Assembly (NCBI GenBank): GCA_963835465.1
Contig: CAWIFR010000004.1
Span: 124,001 to 188,000, forward strand
Reading direction: 5' to 3'
From: Bog-756 sp963835465
GTDB lineage: Bacteria; Actinomycetota; Acidimicrobiia; Acidimicrobiales; RAAP-2
Length of the DNA stretch: 64,000 nucleotides
The position numbers and the translations under genes are program-made. The notes under the pieces were generated by a model. The model saw only the letters and a list, made by a program, of their open reading frames with translations. It was not told the origin of the DNA and did not search any database. Positions 19,801-29,612 of the stretch are shown here, in pieces. Every line of letters starts with the position of its first letter. Within the stretch, counting starts at the first letter, position 1.

Positions 19801-20779
19801 GCCGTGAGGATGATCTTGCCACCGTCGCGATCGACGTCGGTGGCCAGGAAGGCCACCTCCTGTCGGTCGGCGGCCCGCTGGACGATGGTCACCAGGGCGT
19901 CAAGGCGGTCGGCGGCGGCCTCGGCACCCTCCCGCTCGATGAGGGCATCGGTGCCGTCGAAGTGCAGAAAGGCCACGGTCACCCGGCGATGCTCGGAGTC
20001 CTGGCGCGGCCGGCCAAGGTGTTCCGCAGTCCAACCGGGATGCCACGGAACAGCTCCACGTTGGGGTCGACGATCTCGAAGGGCACGAAGGGGTCCCTGG
20101 GTACGGCCGGCGCCCGGCGCAAGAGGTACCCGTCGCCCTTGGGTTCGCCCACGACTCCAGGTCGGAGCGCGGCGGACGTGTTCGGGCTGATGACGATCTC
20201 TCCGGCCTCGGCCGTTCCCTCCATGGTCACGGTGGTGCTGGCTGCCGGCCCGGTCACGATGAGCTCGCGGTGGGAGGCGCCCACCAGGAAGAAGTGGAAC
20301 AGACCGCTGTGGACCCCGACCGACATCCGCAGGGACACCTTCTGTCCGAGGACGGTCAAGCGTCCGACCACCCGCAGTTCTCGACGCATGTCGACGGCCG
20401 CCCGACAGGCTCGTGCCTCGTGGGCCTCGCCCGTGAACAGGAGCAGCAGGGCATCCCCACCGAACTTGAGGAGACGCCCTCCGTTGGCCACGGCGATGTC
20501 CAGCAGGGCCACGAAGCAGCTCCCGATGGTGGCAGTCAGCTCTTCGGCGCCCACTTTCCCGTGCTTGGCCAGACCCTCGGAGAGTTTGGTGAAGCCGGAG
20601 ATGTCGACGAAGGCCACCGAACCGATCACCTCGCGAAACCTCACCTCGGGGGCGTTGTGGAGCCAGTCGATGGTCAGTCGGGGAAAGTAGGGCGCGAGGG
20701 GATGCCCTCCGTCGACGGTCGAACCCGCGCGGAGAGCTCCATCGACGGTTCTCGCTGAGCCACGCTCGGTTGGGGACAT
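16853..20779 (-). CDS. Soluble adenylyl-cyclase-like protein: two cyclase domains, AAA ATPase, TPR (two frameshifts)
   Basis: ATG 20779; about 1,308 residues if two single-base breaks (near 19,995 and 18,255) are bridged. Order: class III cyclase domain 1 with the metal Asp pair in FVDISGF and KFGGDALLLLF; cyclase domain 2 (VTVAFLHFDG) with a Lys in GGKIILTAG and the transition-state Asn/Arg in MGDAVNLAARLM; an AAA ATPase (FVGRDNEVEVLDRL, P-loop GQAGVGKSRLL, LLAVEDAHFMDEAS); and a TPR-rich C-terminus. Domain 1 lacks the Asn/Arg pair and domain 2 lacks one metal Asp, so together they form one site. This architecture matches animal soluble adenylyl cyclase. Expected product: cAMP, in the cytosol. 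Confidence 0.85.
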
Positions 20780-20908
20780 GTCGAAACGGGTGGTGGCGCA
20801 CCACCCGGTGCCTCTCTGCGGTCAACCGTACCGGAGGGCGCTGGCATTCGGTGCATCACCCCTGGCGGCCCCGGCGCCGCGACGTACCGGTTGCCGCGAT
20901 GGCTCGGG

Positions 20909-22276
20909 TCAGGCCATGGTGGCGATGATCTCCTCGATCATGGCCAGGGTGGTGTCCGGATGGAGGAGGGCCAGCCGTCCGACCGGCTCACCCTCCCAGA
21001 CCGTCGGGACGACGAACCCGACCTGGTCCTTCAGGAGCCGGGCCGACCAGGCCTCGTAGTCGTCCCAACCCCACCCGGTGCGCCGGAAGAGGACGACGGA
21101 CAGCTCGGGGCGGCGGACCAGCTCGAGATGCGGGGCGCTGCTCGACCAGGTCGGCGGTCTGCTGGGTGACGGTGAGCACCGTCTCGATGGCGTCGCGGTA
21201 GGCGTCGGTCCCGTAGACGGCCAGAGAGAACCAGAGCGGAAGCCCACGGGCCCGCCGGGTCAGGTGGTAGGCGTAGTCACTGGGGTTCCAGTCGTCGCGG
21301 GAATCGTCGTGCATCACGTCGAGGTAGGAAGCGTCCTGGGTGTGCACCGCTTTGGCCAGGTGGGGCTCGCGGTAGACGAGGGCGGCGCAGTCGAACGGGG
21401 CGAATAGCCACTTGTGGGGGTCGACCACGAACGAGTCGACCAGCTCGATGCCGTCGAAGCGGTCGCGTACGGACGGGGCCAGGAGCGCGGCGCATCCGTA
21501 GGCGCCGTCGACGTGGAACCACAGGGACCGGTCGCGGGCGACCCGACCCACGCCGGCCAGGTCGTCGATGATGCCGGCGTTGGTGGTGCCACCGGTGGCC
21601 ACCACGGCGATCACGTCGTCGGCCCGTGGATGGCCGTCCAGGGTGGCGGCCAGTCCGGCTCCGGTCATGCGGTGGTCGTCGCAGGGCACGAGCAGCGCCT
21701 CGACGCCCGAGCACCCGGAGGGCCTTGCCCGACCGAGGAGTGGGCCTCCTCGCTGATGGCCACCACCGGCCGGGCGGGAGCCCGGTCACCCATGCGGTGC
21801 GCGGCGGTGTCCCGGGCCACCATCAGGGCCGACAGGTTCCCGGCCGAGCCGCCGGAGACGAAGCAGCCCCCGGCCCCTCGGGCAGGCCGGCCAGGTCGGC
21901 GAGGACGCCGAGGGCCTGGTTCTCGGCGGCCACCGCCCCGGCCGCCTCCATCCACGACGTGCCCTGCAGCGAGGAGCAGGCCACGACCATGTCGAAGAGC
22001 AGGGCCGCCTTGGTGGGGGCGGCGGGGATGAACGAGAGGAACCGCGGGCTGTCGCACGAGACCACCGCGGTGGCCAGCTCGTTGTCGAAGATCTCCATGA
22101 TGCGCGGGCGTCGGTGCCCGGTGGGGTTGATCAGGCCCTCGAGGCTGGCGTCGAGCGACTCCGCCTGGGCCCCGCCGAAGTCCAGCGGGACCGGATCGAG
22201 GGCCAGCCGCCACCGGCAGTAGTCGAGGATGAGGGTGGTCAGCTTGCTCGTCGTAGACGAACATGGGATTGCGCAT
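20909..22276 (-). CDS. PLP-dependent group II amino-acid decarboxylase, multiple frameshifts
   Basis: ATG 22276 with AAAGGA upstream. The protein is readable across at least five frame changes (about 22246, 21872, 21728, 21707 and 21140). Fragments in order: TTLILDYCRWRLALDPVPL, PRFLSFIPAAPTKAAL, CFVSGGSAGNLSALMVAR, VVATGGTTNAGIIDDL, WFHVDGAYGCAALL and the PLP-lysine motif SFVVDPHKWLFAPFDCAAL. This is the glutamate/aromatic-L-amino-acid decarboxylase family; the substrate is not decidable. It is the last gene of the DNA-methyltransferase operon. Confidence 0.8.
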
Positions 22277-22386
22277 GGAGTCCTTTCCGGGGCGCCCAAT
22301 GATCGCAGACCGGGACGGACGCCGTCGGGCCCGTCGCCGTCCAGGCCGGACCTGCGTTCGGCAGCGGCGACTCGGCGACGTGACGG

Positions 22387-22968
22387 TCAGTGGTGCCGGC
22401 CCTCCCACGGACAGTGGACCGAGACCGCGTAGCTCCGCCGTCCGTCCACGGCTCACCCGACCAGGTGGCCCACCGGCCCTCGAGGGCCAGCCCGGCCTGC
22501 CCGGCAGTGCTCGTCGTAGCGGGCCAGGTCGTAGCCCCGGTCGAGCTGGAACCCGGCCACCAGGTGCCCTCCGTCGGCGACGTGACGGGCGCACGCCGGC
22601 CACCAGCGCGGCCTCGGTCCCTGCCGGCGTGAACAGCGGGACGTTGCCGGCCATGACCACCAGCGTCGAACCGGCGCCCGAGGTCGAGCCCGGCTAGGTC
22701 GGCCACCACCCAGGTGCAGCTCCGGGGCGAGCCGACGGGCGGTGGCGATCATCGACGGATCGGCGTCGACGCCCGACCACGTCGACACCGCGGCGGGCCA
22801 GCTCCCGGGCCACCCGGCCGGTCCCGCATCCGGCGTCGAGCACAGTGGCGGGCTGCCAGCGCATGACGAACTCGGCCTCCCCGTGCACGTCGACGCCGGA
22901 GGCGGCCAGGTCGTCGAACCGCTGCTGGTAGCGGTCGCCGTCCCAGGTCGCGGCATCGGCCGACTCAT
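22387..22968 (-). CDS. Class I SAM-dependent methyltransferase, frameshifted
   Basis: The likely start is ATG 22968, overlapping the stop of the upstream gene (ATGA); one base seems missing soon after. Motif I is clear in VLDAGCGTGRVARELARRG, followed by VDADPSMIATARR, an Asp/Asn-rich motif (VVMAGNVPLFTP) and DGGHLVAGFQL. The C-terminus YAVSVHCPWEGRHH is recovered in a third frame ending at 22387. It should methylate a small molecule or protein; the target is unknown. It lies between the unknown gene and the PLP decarboxylase in one operon. Confidence 0.72.
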
Positions 22969-24030
22969 ACGGGACGGCCCACAGGGTGGGCTGGGCCGGT
23001 CGTCGGGGGCCAGCGGGTGGTACCCGGGCAGGTCGGCCATCGGGGTGTCGAGGTAGACCTTGGCCTCGGGGGGCTGGGCGAAGCGGCCGTGGCTCCAGCG
23101 GATCTCGACGTGGCCGGCCGACCGTGGCCGACCGTGTCGTCCTCGCGCGGTCCGGTAGCGTGCACGACCAGTCGACCCGCGGCTGGCCGGCCGCCGGCGG
23201 GGTCGACGGCGAACTCCTCCAGCTCGAAGGCGGCCCGCCAGTCCCACGGGCTGGCGATCCGGTAGCGGGCCGGCGCGCCGGTCCGCCGGTCGTTGCCCAG
23301 GACGAAGTAGGGGGCGCTGCCGATCCGGAGCAGCCGCCACAGCATGCCCTCGGGCCCGACGCCCGATGCCGCCACCGTCTCGGACCACCGCTGGGCCGAC
23401 GCCTCGCTGACCGTCCGGCACAGCTCGGCGTAGGCGGCCGCGAGGCGGGGTCGGGGTAGGTGCGACCGGCGAGGGCCCGGCGCAAGCGTCCCGAGCTGCT
23501 CCCGACTGCACTCCGAAGGCGTCGGGGGGAAGCCGGTCAGCCCGGTCGCCGCCAGGCACGGCGCGGTAGAGCGCGGCGCAGCTCGTCGGGGGCGACCGCC
23601 TCGTACCAGTCGCCCCGGTCCCACGATCCCTGGGTGGCCAGCAGGCCGTCGAAGAGCCGGCCGGGGGAGGCGTTGGCCAGGATGTCCGACTCGTACTTGC
23701 AGCTGACCAGGTAGACGTGGTCGATCCGCAGGTCGATGGGGGCCACCTCGTCGCCCGGGAGGCCGCCGCCCGCCGGTCCACTCGATGGTGAGCGGGGTAC
23801 GGTCGCGCAGCCCGTCGGCCGCCTCCAGCAGGGCCCGGCCGTTGGCGAAGGCCGTGGCCAGCTCGGACGCGTAGCGGCCGGACGCGGTGCACGGCGTCGA
23901 GATGGTCCCAGATCCGTCGGTCCACGCGGAGCTGGCCGGGCCGTGGCCAGGGCCGCACGCGGCGGTCGGCGTAGGGCAGGGTGCCGAGCGCGGTGCCCAG
24001 CTCGGTGACGATGGTCCGGTCGTCGGGCAT
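22965..24030 (-). CDS. Unknown protein, candidate PD-(D/E)XK-like nuclease, frameshifted
   Basis: ATG 24030 follows the methyltransferase stop by about 26 bp. The protein (about 350 residues) is readable across several frame changes. N-terminal RIWDHLDAVH and ATAFANGRALLEAADGLRDR are helical. The centre has PIDLRIDHVYLVSCKYESDI then ASPGRLFDGLLATQGSWDRG. The strand-Asp-strand-Ser-Cys-Lys layout recalls the PD-(D/E)XK nuclease core with a substituted acid. The C-terminal half has GSAPYFVLGND, ASPWDWRAAFELEEF and a beta-rich tail. I recognise no named family; the nuclease idea rests on that motif and on adjacency to a DNA methyltransferase. Confidence 0.55.
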
Positions 24031-24056
24031 GGGGCAGGTCGGTCGCCGGTCCGGGG

Positions 24057-25582
24057 TCAGCCCGAGCGGCCAGTCGACGGGTCCGGGTCGCCCGAGGCGT
24101 AGGCGGCGCAGCCGCTCGGTGCCGTCCGGGTCGAGGAGTTCGACCACGTCGCGGACCGGACCGTCGCCGTCCTCCCTGCACGGCCCGGAGCGCCTTGCCC
24201 GCCGGCCGGCGTGGGCCCGGCCGGTCGGTGGTCAGCAGGACGAGCGGGCCGAGGTCGTCCCGGCCATCACCGGCGAGCGGGCCTGGTGGAGGACGCTGGC
24301 CTTGCCCAGTGCCTTCCACAGGACGTCGGGGCGGCGAAGGCCGGGCCGGGTGCGTCGAGAACGCCCCGGACAGCTCGAACAGCCACGTGCCGCCGGCCGC
24401 GTCCCGGGCCCGGAAGTCGACCCCGATCCCGAGGTCGCCGATAGGCCACGTGCGCCTCGATGTCCTCGAAGCCCGCCGGATTCCAGCGCCTGGTGGGCCA
24501 GCTCGCGGGCCTTCTGCCCGAGGAGGACCGCGTGGGCCTCGGCGTCGGCACGCCGTCCGCCGGGGCCGGGGCCGGCCCGGGTGCGACGGTGACCCGACGG
24601 CCCATGGGCCCGCCCGTCCCCGGTTCGAGCCGGCGGCCCGCTCGTCGGCGACCCGCCGCTCGGCCAGGGCCACGTAGGCCTCGTCGGTGTCGAATCCGAC
24701 GTAGTGGCGCTCGGTTCGCACGGCGGCGACCGCGGTCGAGCCCGATCCCATGAAGGGGTCGAGGACGAGGTCGTCACGGTAGGTGTAGAGCTCGATGAGC
24801 CGGCGGGGCAGCTCCACCGGGAACGGGGCCGGGTGGCCGACCCGGGTGGCCGACTCGGTGGGGATGTCCCAGACGTCGATGGTGGCGTCGACGAACTCGT
24901 CCATGGTGATGGTCCCCTCGTGGGGAAGGCCCCGGGCTGAGCGCTCGTCCGGGGTCGAGGGCCCGGTCGAACCGGCCCTTGGAGGCCACGATGATCCGTT
25001 CGGAGACGTCGCGGAGCACCGGGTTGCCCGGCCGCTGGTAGGTGCCCCAGGCGCAGGATCCGCCGGCGGCATGGCTCTTCTGCCAGATGATCTCGCCCCG
25101 CAGCAGGTAGCCGAGCCGTTCGAGTAGATCGATCACGTCCCGGGACAGCGACCGGTAGGGCTTGCGGCCCAGGTTGGCCACGTTCACGGCGATGCGGCCA
25201 CCTGGCTCCAGCTTCTCGAAGCACTGGGCGAAGACGTCGTGGAGCATGCCCGAGGTAGGCGTCGTAGTCGGCCGGGACACTGCCGACCCCGAGCACCGCC
25301 TCGTACTCCTTGCCGGCGAAGTACGGCGGCGAGGTGACCACCAGCGCCACCGAGTTGTCGGCCACCTGGCCCCACCGGTCCATCTCGCGGGCGTCGCCCA
25401 CCCAGATCGTCGTCCTCGGCCAGCCGGGCGGCCACGCGTGCTGTCGTCGGAGAGCCGCGGCGGGGTGAAGCGGGCGTAGAACGATGGACGAGTCGTGGGC
25501 CTCCCGGCGTCCGACCCCGAACGCCGACGTCGCCGTGGGGCGGCGGCGTGGTCCCCGGCGCGAGCGGCTCGACGGTGCTCAC
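24057..25582 (-). CDS. DNA methyltransferase (TSPPY, beta-class order) with C-terminal extension, frameshifted
   Basis: GTG 25582 start. Catalytic motif IV (VVTSPPYFAGKEYE) comes first, then GGRIAVNVANLGRKPYRSL, WGTYQRPGNPVLRDVSE and, near the end of the core, SAM motif I LDPFMGSGSTAVAAVR; this order is the beta class. TSPPY suggests N4-cytosine methylation, though adenine is not excluded. After ERRVADERA about 170 residues follow, with GVDFRARDAAGGTWLFELSG and RPDVLWKALGKA, which may be a fused nuclease-like or target-recognition domain. At least four frame breaks occur; the stop at 24057 is inferred in the frame that best closes the extension. Confidence 0.75.
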
Positions 25583-25823
25583 GACCCGACCACCTCGCGC
25601 TGGCCAGGGCGGAGAGGGGAGCCTTGGATCGTCGTGGCGTAGGGCACGGAAGTCGATCGTACGGAGCAGATGTGACACGGCCGAGCAGGGGCCAGACCGG
25701 TGGTGCGTTCCGAGGCAGCCCTGAGGCGCGACAAGTGGGCATCCCCGTCGGGAGCGGCGCCGTGCCATGGTCAGCGAGGCTAGCGGTGGCCCGACGCGGC
25801 CCCGTGGATGGGCCCGCGGCGGT

Positions 25824-27202
25824 TCAGCCCCCGGCCAGGTGTTCGCTGATCGACTCGCCGACCATGACGCAGCGGGAGGCTGAGGTGCAGCTCACCGCGG
25901 TCAGCGCCTGCGGAGCGCAGACGGCGGCGGCCTTCTTCCAGGGGTGGCCGGGGGAACCGGTCAGGACCACCACCCCGGCCTGGGGCGCCAGGGCGACGGC
26001 GCTGCCCACGGCCACACACGTGTCGACCGCGGTGCACGAGACCCCCAGCAGGGCGGCCGCGCTCGGGGCGACCGGCTGTGACGACCAGGTGGCCCCGCCG
26101 TTGAGGGTGGTCAGGATCACACCGTGGCCCGATCCGGGTCCCGGTGACGTGGGCGGCGTGGTGCCCACCGCCGCACACCAGGCCCCAGGCACCCCAGCCG
26201 GTGCCGTGGTCGTGGTGGTGGCCGGGATCGTTGCGGTGCTCGTGGTCGGGGGTGACGGTCGGGTCGTGCCCGGCGCGGCACCCGACGCGGACTGTCGTGC
26301 TGGGCGGAACTGTGCCCGGCGTCGACGTGGTCGGTGCGTCGTGGTGGTGAAGGGGAGGGCACTGTTGCCGCCCGACCCCGGGAGCAGACGATGCCGTTGA
26401 GGTACCCCAGCGCCCTTCGGTGGCGGCCGTGGCGGCCCAGGTCGACCCTCCATCGGTGGTCACGGCGACCTGCGCCGGCGACGTGGTCGACGTCGACGGC
26501 CATGTGGGCGGTGACCCAGCAGTGCTGAGCGTCCGTGCACGAGATGCCGGTGGCGCCGGTGAGCCCGGCGGGCAGCGTGCCCGACTGTGCCCAGGGGCTG
26601 GGTCGGCGACGAAGCCAGGGCAACCGTGCCGGTGGCGGTGGTTCCGGTGGCCACGCACCTGGCGGTTGGGCCGGCAGGCGACGGCGGTGACGTCGAGGAT
26701 CCCGGCCGGGACGGTGGCCTGGAGTCCAGGTCGCCCCGCCGTTGGCGGTGGAGATGACGGCCCCCTGTCCGTTGGGGGTCTGGGCGGCCTGCCCGACCGC
26801 CGTGCAGTGGTCCAGGTCGCTGCACGAGATGCCGGACAGGTAGCCCACGGTGGTCGGGATGGCCTCGACCGCCAGGTGCTCCCGCCGTCGGCGGTGGCGA
26901 CCACCGCGGCACCGTTGGGGGCCCCGGCCACACCCACCGTCGAACCGACCGCCCAGCAGTGCGTCGAGGTCGACGCAGTCCAGCGCATCGAGCGAGTTGA
27001 CCGGCGGCGGAAGGGCCACTGCGGCAAGGCTGCCCAGCCATGGCGACCCCGGGGCGATGGTGGAGGAAGGGCTCGTTCCCTGGGTCGACCCACCGGTCGA
27101 GCATGCCGCCGACAGTAGGGCCACCAAGGCGATCGTTGTCGCGGCACCCGGACGGAGCAGCCGGGATCGGCGAGGTGCGGACCGGTAGCGCGGACTGGCC
27201 AT
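25824..27202 (-). CDS. Lipoprotein with repeated Ser-Cys/Cys-x-Ala-Val-Gly (BNR-like) units, frameshifted
   Basis: ATG 27202, a basic N-terminus, a hydrophobic segment and lipobox LLSAAC indicate a lipid-anchored exported protein. The body shows at least four beta-propeller-like units with the pattern ISC-x(5)-HC-x-A-V-G followed by GG-(A/S)-TW, for example LSGISCSDLDHCTAVGQA and LLGVSCTAVDTCVAVGSA. The paired cysteines suggest one disulphide per blade. Several frame changes between 26,100 and 26,950 break the open frame. Function is unknown; BNR-like blades often bind glycans or proteins. Confidence 0.65.
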
Positions 27203-27234
27203 CTGGAGGTTGCTCGGGACCGGATCGATGAGGA

Positions 27235-28204
27235 TCAGCGGACCTTGATGACGTCGGTGTGGGCCACCTTGTCGTGGAATCCCTGCCTTCGGCCGTCCCA
27301 CAGAGGTGAGAGCCCGGCCACGAGGGTGTAGATCGCGGCCAGGAACCCGACGATCGGCAGCCATCCGATCACGATGCCCGGTTCGAGAATCAGGATCCGC
27401 GTGTCCGGCGCGCTGCGGGCCGATGGCCCCGCCGGTCGCCACGTCCCTGACTGTGATACCGAGGGCCATCTGGCCGACTGTCTGTCCCTTTTCACTTCCG
27501 TTGAGGATGGCGAAGTAGCCGAGATCGATGACGGCGAAGAGGAGGCCGATCACGATAACGCCGGCCGCCCAGTCGACGGAGAAGACGCCTCCACCGCCGG
27601 CCGCTCCGACAACGACGGCGGACAGGACGAGTTTGGGTACTCCGAGGATCAGCCAGTCGATGACGATGCCCAGTAGCCGTTGCCACCACTCGGCCAGCGG
27701 CCGTCCGAACCGGTCAACCGGGACCGGTTTGTAGCCGAAGGGTGGCGGCTGGCCATAAGGCGGTTGGCCGTACGGCGGTTGGCCGTAGGGGGGCTGGCCG
27801 TACGGGGGTGCCTGGCCGTACGGCGGTTGGCCGTAGGGGGGCTGGCCGTACGGGGGTGCCTGACCGTACGGCGGTTGGCCATAGGGCGCCTGACCATAGG
27901 GAGGTGCCTGACCATAGGGAGGTGCCTGACCATAGGGAGGTGCCTGTCCGTACGGCGGTTGGACATACGGGGGAGCCTGGCCGTAGGGAGGTGCCTGGCC
28001 GTGGGGCGGCGGTTGGCCACCGTGCCGAGGTGGGCCCCAGCCGGGCGGTTGCTCTGGACCGGCGTCCTGTGACGTTGGGGTCGAAGGGTGCGGAGCATCC
28101 GCACTGGGGTCTGAGGGAGCTGCAGGAGGTGCCGTTGAGGGGCCTCGGTCAGCCGACACGGGCTCGGGTCCCTCGTCCCCGGCGGGTGGTGGCAGATCAC
28201 TCAC
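27235..28204 (-). CDS. RDD-family membrane protein with Pro/Gly/Tyr/Gln-rich N-terminus, one frameshift
   Basis: ATG 28204. Residues 1-60 are acidic and Pro-rich, and residues about 62-155 are near-perfect GQAPPYG/GQPPYG repeats. The RDD domain follows: RFGRPLAEWWQRLLGIVIDWL supplies the conserved R and D, two or three membrane helices come next, and GQTVGQMALGITVRD is the internal motif. A frame change near 27420 leads to a last hydrophobic hairpin and DGRRQGFHDKVAHTDVI, the classic RDD ending. RDD proteins are small membrane proteins, some linked to Na+/H+ exchange; the function here is unknown. Confidence 0.82.
27738..28015 (-). repeat. Tandem coding repeat, GQPPYG/GQAPPYG units
   Basis: About 280 bp of 18- and 21-bp units inside the RDD gene, encoding alternating Gly-Gln-Pro-Pro-Tyr and Gly-Gln-Ala-Pro-Pro-Tyr blocks. 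The unit phase stays in frame throughout. Such low-complexity, Tyr/Gly-rich tails may promote self-association. DNA repeats like these slip easily, so the copy number in this sequence should be treated with caution. Confidence 0.9.
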
Positions 28205-28400
28205 GTTGAACCCCGGTCACTTCCCTTGCAGAGGCCACCATCTGACCCACGGCGACGATTTCTCCGATTTCGCCAGAGATCTTGCCACGCGACCAGCGGA
28301 AGGCACGGTGATGACGACTGGCCTGCACCCCCGAGGTCTACCGTACGTCGGTGGTGTTGGTCCTCCGTGCTCTATTCCGAAGCCCCCGGCCGGCACCTCG

Positions 28401-29573
28401 ATGAACCTCGTCGATCTGGTGGTCCTGATCATCGTGGCTCTGGCCGCGGTCCAGGGGCTGCGCCTGGGAGCCATCGTCCAGGTGCTGTCGTTCGGCGGAT
28501 TCTGGATCGGCCTCTATCTCGGTGCCCTCTTGGCCTCGATCACCGTCAAGTGGGGTCACAGCCAATCCTCTCGCACCGCCTTCGCCCTGGTGACCCTCCT
28601 CGGGGTGGCCGTGCTGTGCGGGGTGGTGGGTCGGATCATCGGCAACCTGGCGTTCACCAGGGTGCACCGAGGGACCCTTGGAACCGTCGACTCGGCCCTC
28701 GGCGTGGTCGTGGCCGTGGTGGCCTCGCTGCTGGCGGCCTGGCTCCTGGCCAACACCCTGGTCAACAGTTCCTCCCTCGCTCTCAACGCTTCCATTGACC
28801 AGTCCAGAATCATCCGGTCGCTGGATAACGTCCTACCGGCCCCGCCATCCGTCTTCTCCCGGGTCCAGAGCTTCCTCTCGGCACAAGGGTTCCCCCCAGT
28901 GTTCGCCCAGCTGGCACCGGCCTCGGCGGGTCCGGTGTCCTTGCCGGGCAGTACCCAGCTCAACGAAGCCGTCTTCCATGCCGGAGCTTCCACAGTGAAG
29001 GTCATCGGTGACGGTTGCGGCCAGATCCAAGAGGGTTCGGCCTTCGTCGTGGCTCCCGGGGTGGTGGTGACCAACGCCCACGTGGTGGCGGGCATCGCCC
29101 ACCCGATGGTCCAGGCCGGAACCGATCTGCTGTCCACGACGGTGCTCGCCTTTGACCCCTCCTACGACCTGGCCGTGCTTCGGGTCAACGGGCTGAATGC
29201 CCCGGTACTGTCGCTCGACCCTGAGCAGGTCTCCCGTGGAGTGCAGGCGGCCGTCCTGGGTTATCCCGGGGGCGGCCCGTTCAGCGCCCTTCCGGCCGGC
29301 GTCATGGCCGAGTTCGAGGCGCAGGGACGGGACATCTACGGTCAGGGCCTCACCGTCCGGAACGTCTACGAGATCCAGGCCACGGTCCGCCCAGGGAACT
29401 CGGGTGGACCCCTCGTACAGCCCGACGGCCAGGTCATCGGCGTGGTGTTCTCCAGGTCGACCACCAACGGGGATATCGGGTATGCGCTCACCTCCCCGGG
29501 CGTCCTCTCTCGCCTACAACAGGCCGAGGCGGCCGGAAGAGTGGTGGGTACGGGGGGTTGCGTCCCTGGCTGA
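28401..29573 (+). CDS. marP: MarP-type membrane serine protease (CvpA + trypsin-like)
   Basis: 390 residues from ATG 28401; an upstream in-frame extension from 28206 is not protein-like. Residues 1-165 form a CvpA-type four-helix membrane domain (MNLVDLVVLIIVALAAVQG). The periplasmic protease has His227 in VTNAHVV, Asp256 in SYDLAVLRV and Ser334 in RPGNSGGPLV. Mycobacterial MarP (Rv3671c) processes the cell-wall hydrolase RipA and is needed for acid resistance; the same domain order and length argue for a homologue. It is divergent from the RDD gene. Confidence 0.88.
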   Translation: MNLVDLVVLIIVALAAVQGLRLGAIVQVLSFGGFWIGLYLGALLASITVKWGHSQSSRTAFALVTLLGVAVLCGVVGRIIGNLAFTRVHRGTLGTVDSALGVVVAVVASLLAAWLLANTLVNSSSLALNASIDQSRIIRSLDNVLPAPPSVFSRVQSFLSAQGFPPVFAQLAPASAGPVSLPGSTQLNEAVFHAGASTVKVIGDGCGQIQEGSAFVVAPGVVVTNAHVVAGIAHPMVQAGTDLLSTTVLAFDPSYDLAVLRVNGLNAPVLSLDPEQVSRGVQAAVLGYPGGGPFSALPAGVMAEFEAQGRDIYGQGLTVRNVYEIQATVRPGNSGGPLVQPDGQVIGVVFSRSTTNGDIGYALTSPGVLSRLQQAEAAGRVVGTGGCVPG

Positions 29574-29612
29574 AGCTACGCCATCAGTCGGCGTCCCGAC
29601 TAGACAAGGGAG

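Noticed and set aside
27738..28015. CRISPR-like regular repeats
   Set aside because: The repeats are in frame, contiguous, without unique spacers and encode the RDD protein tail.
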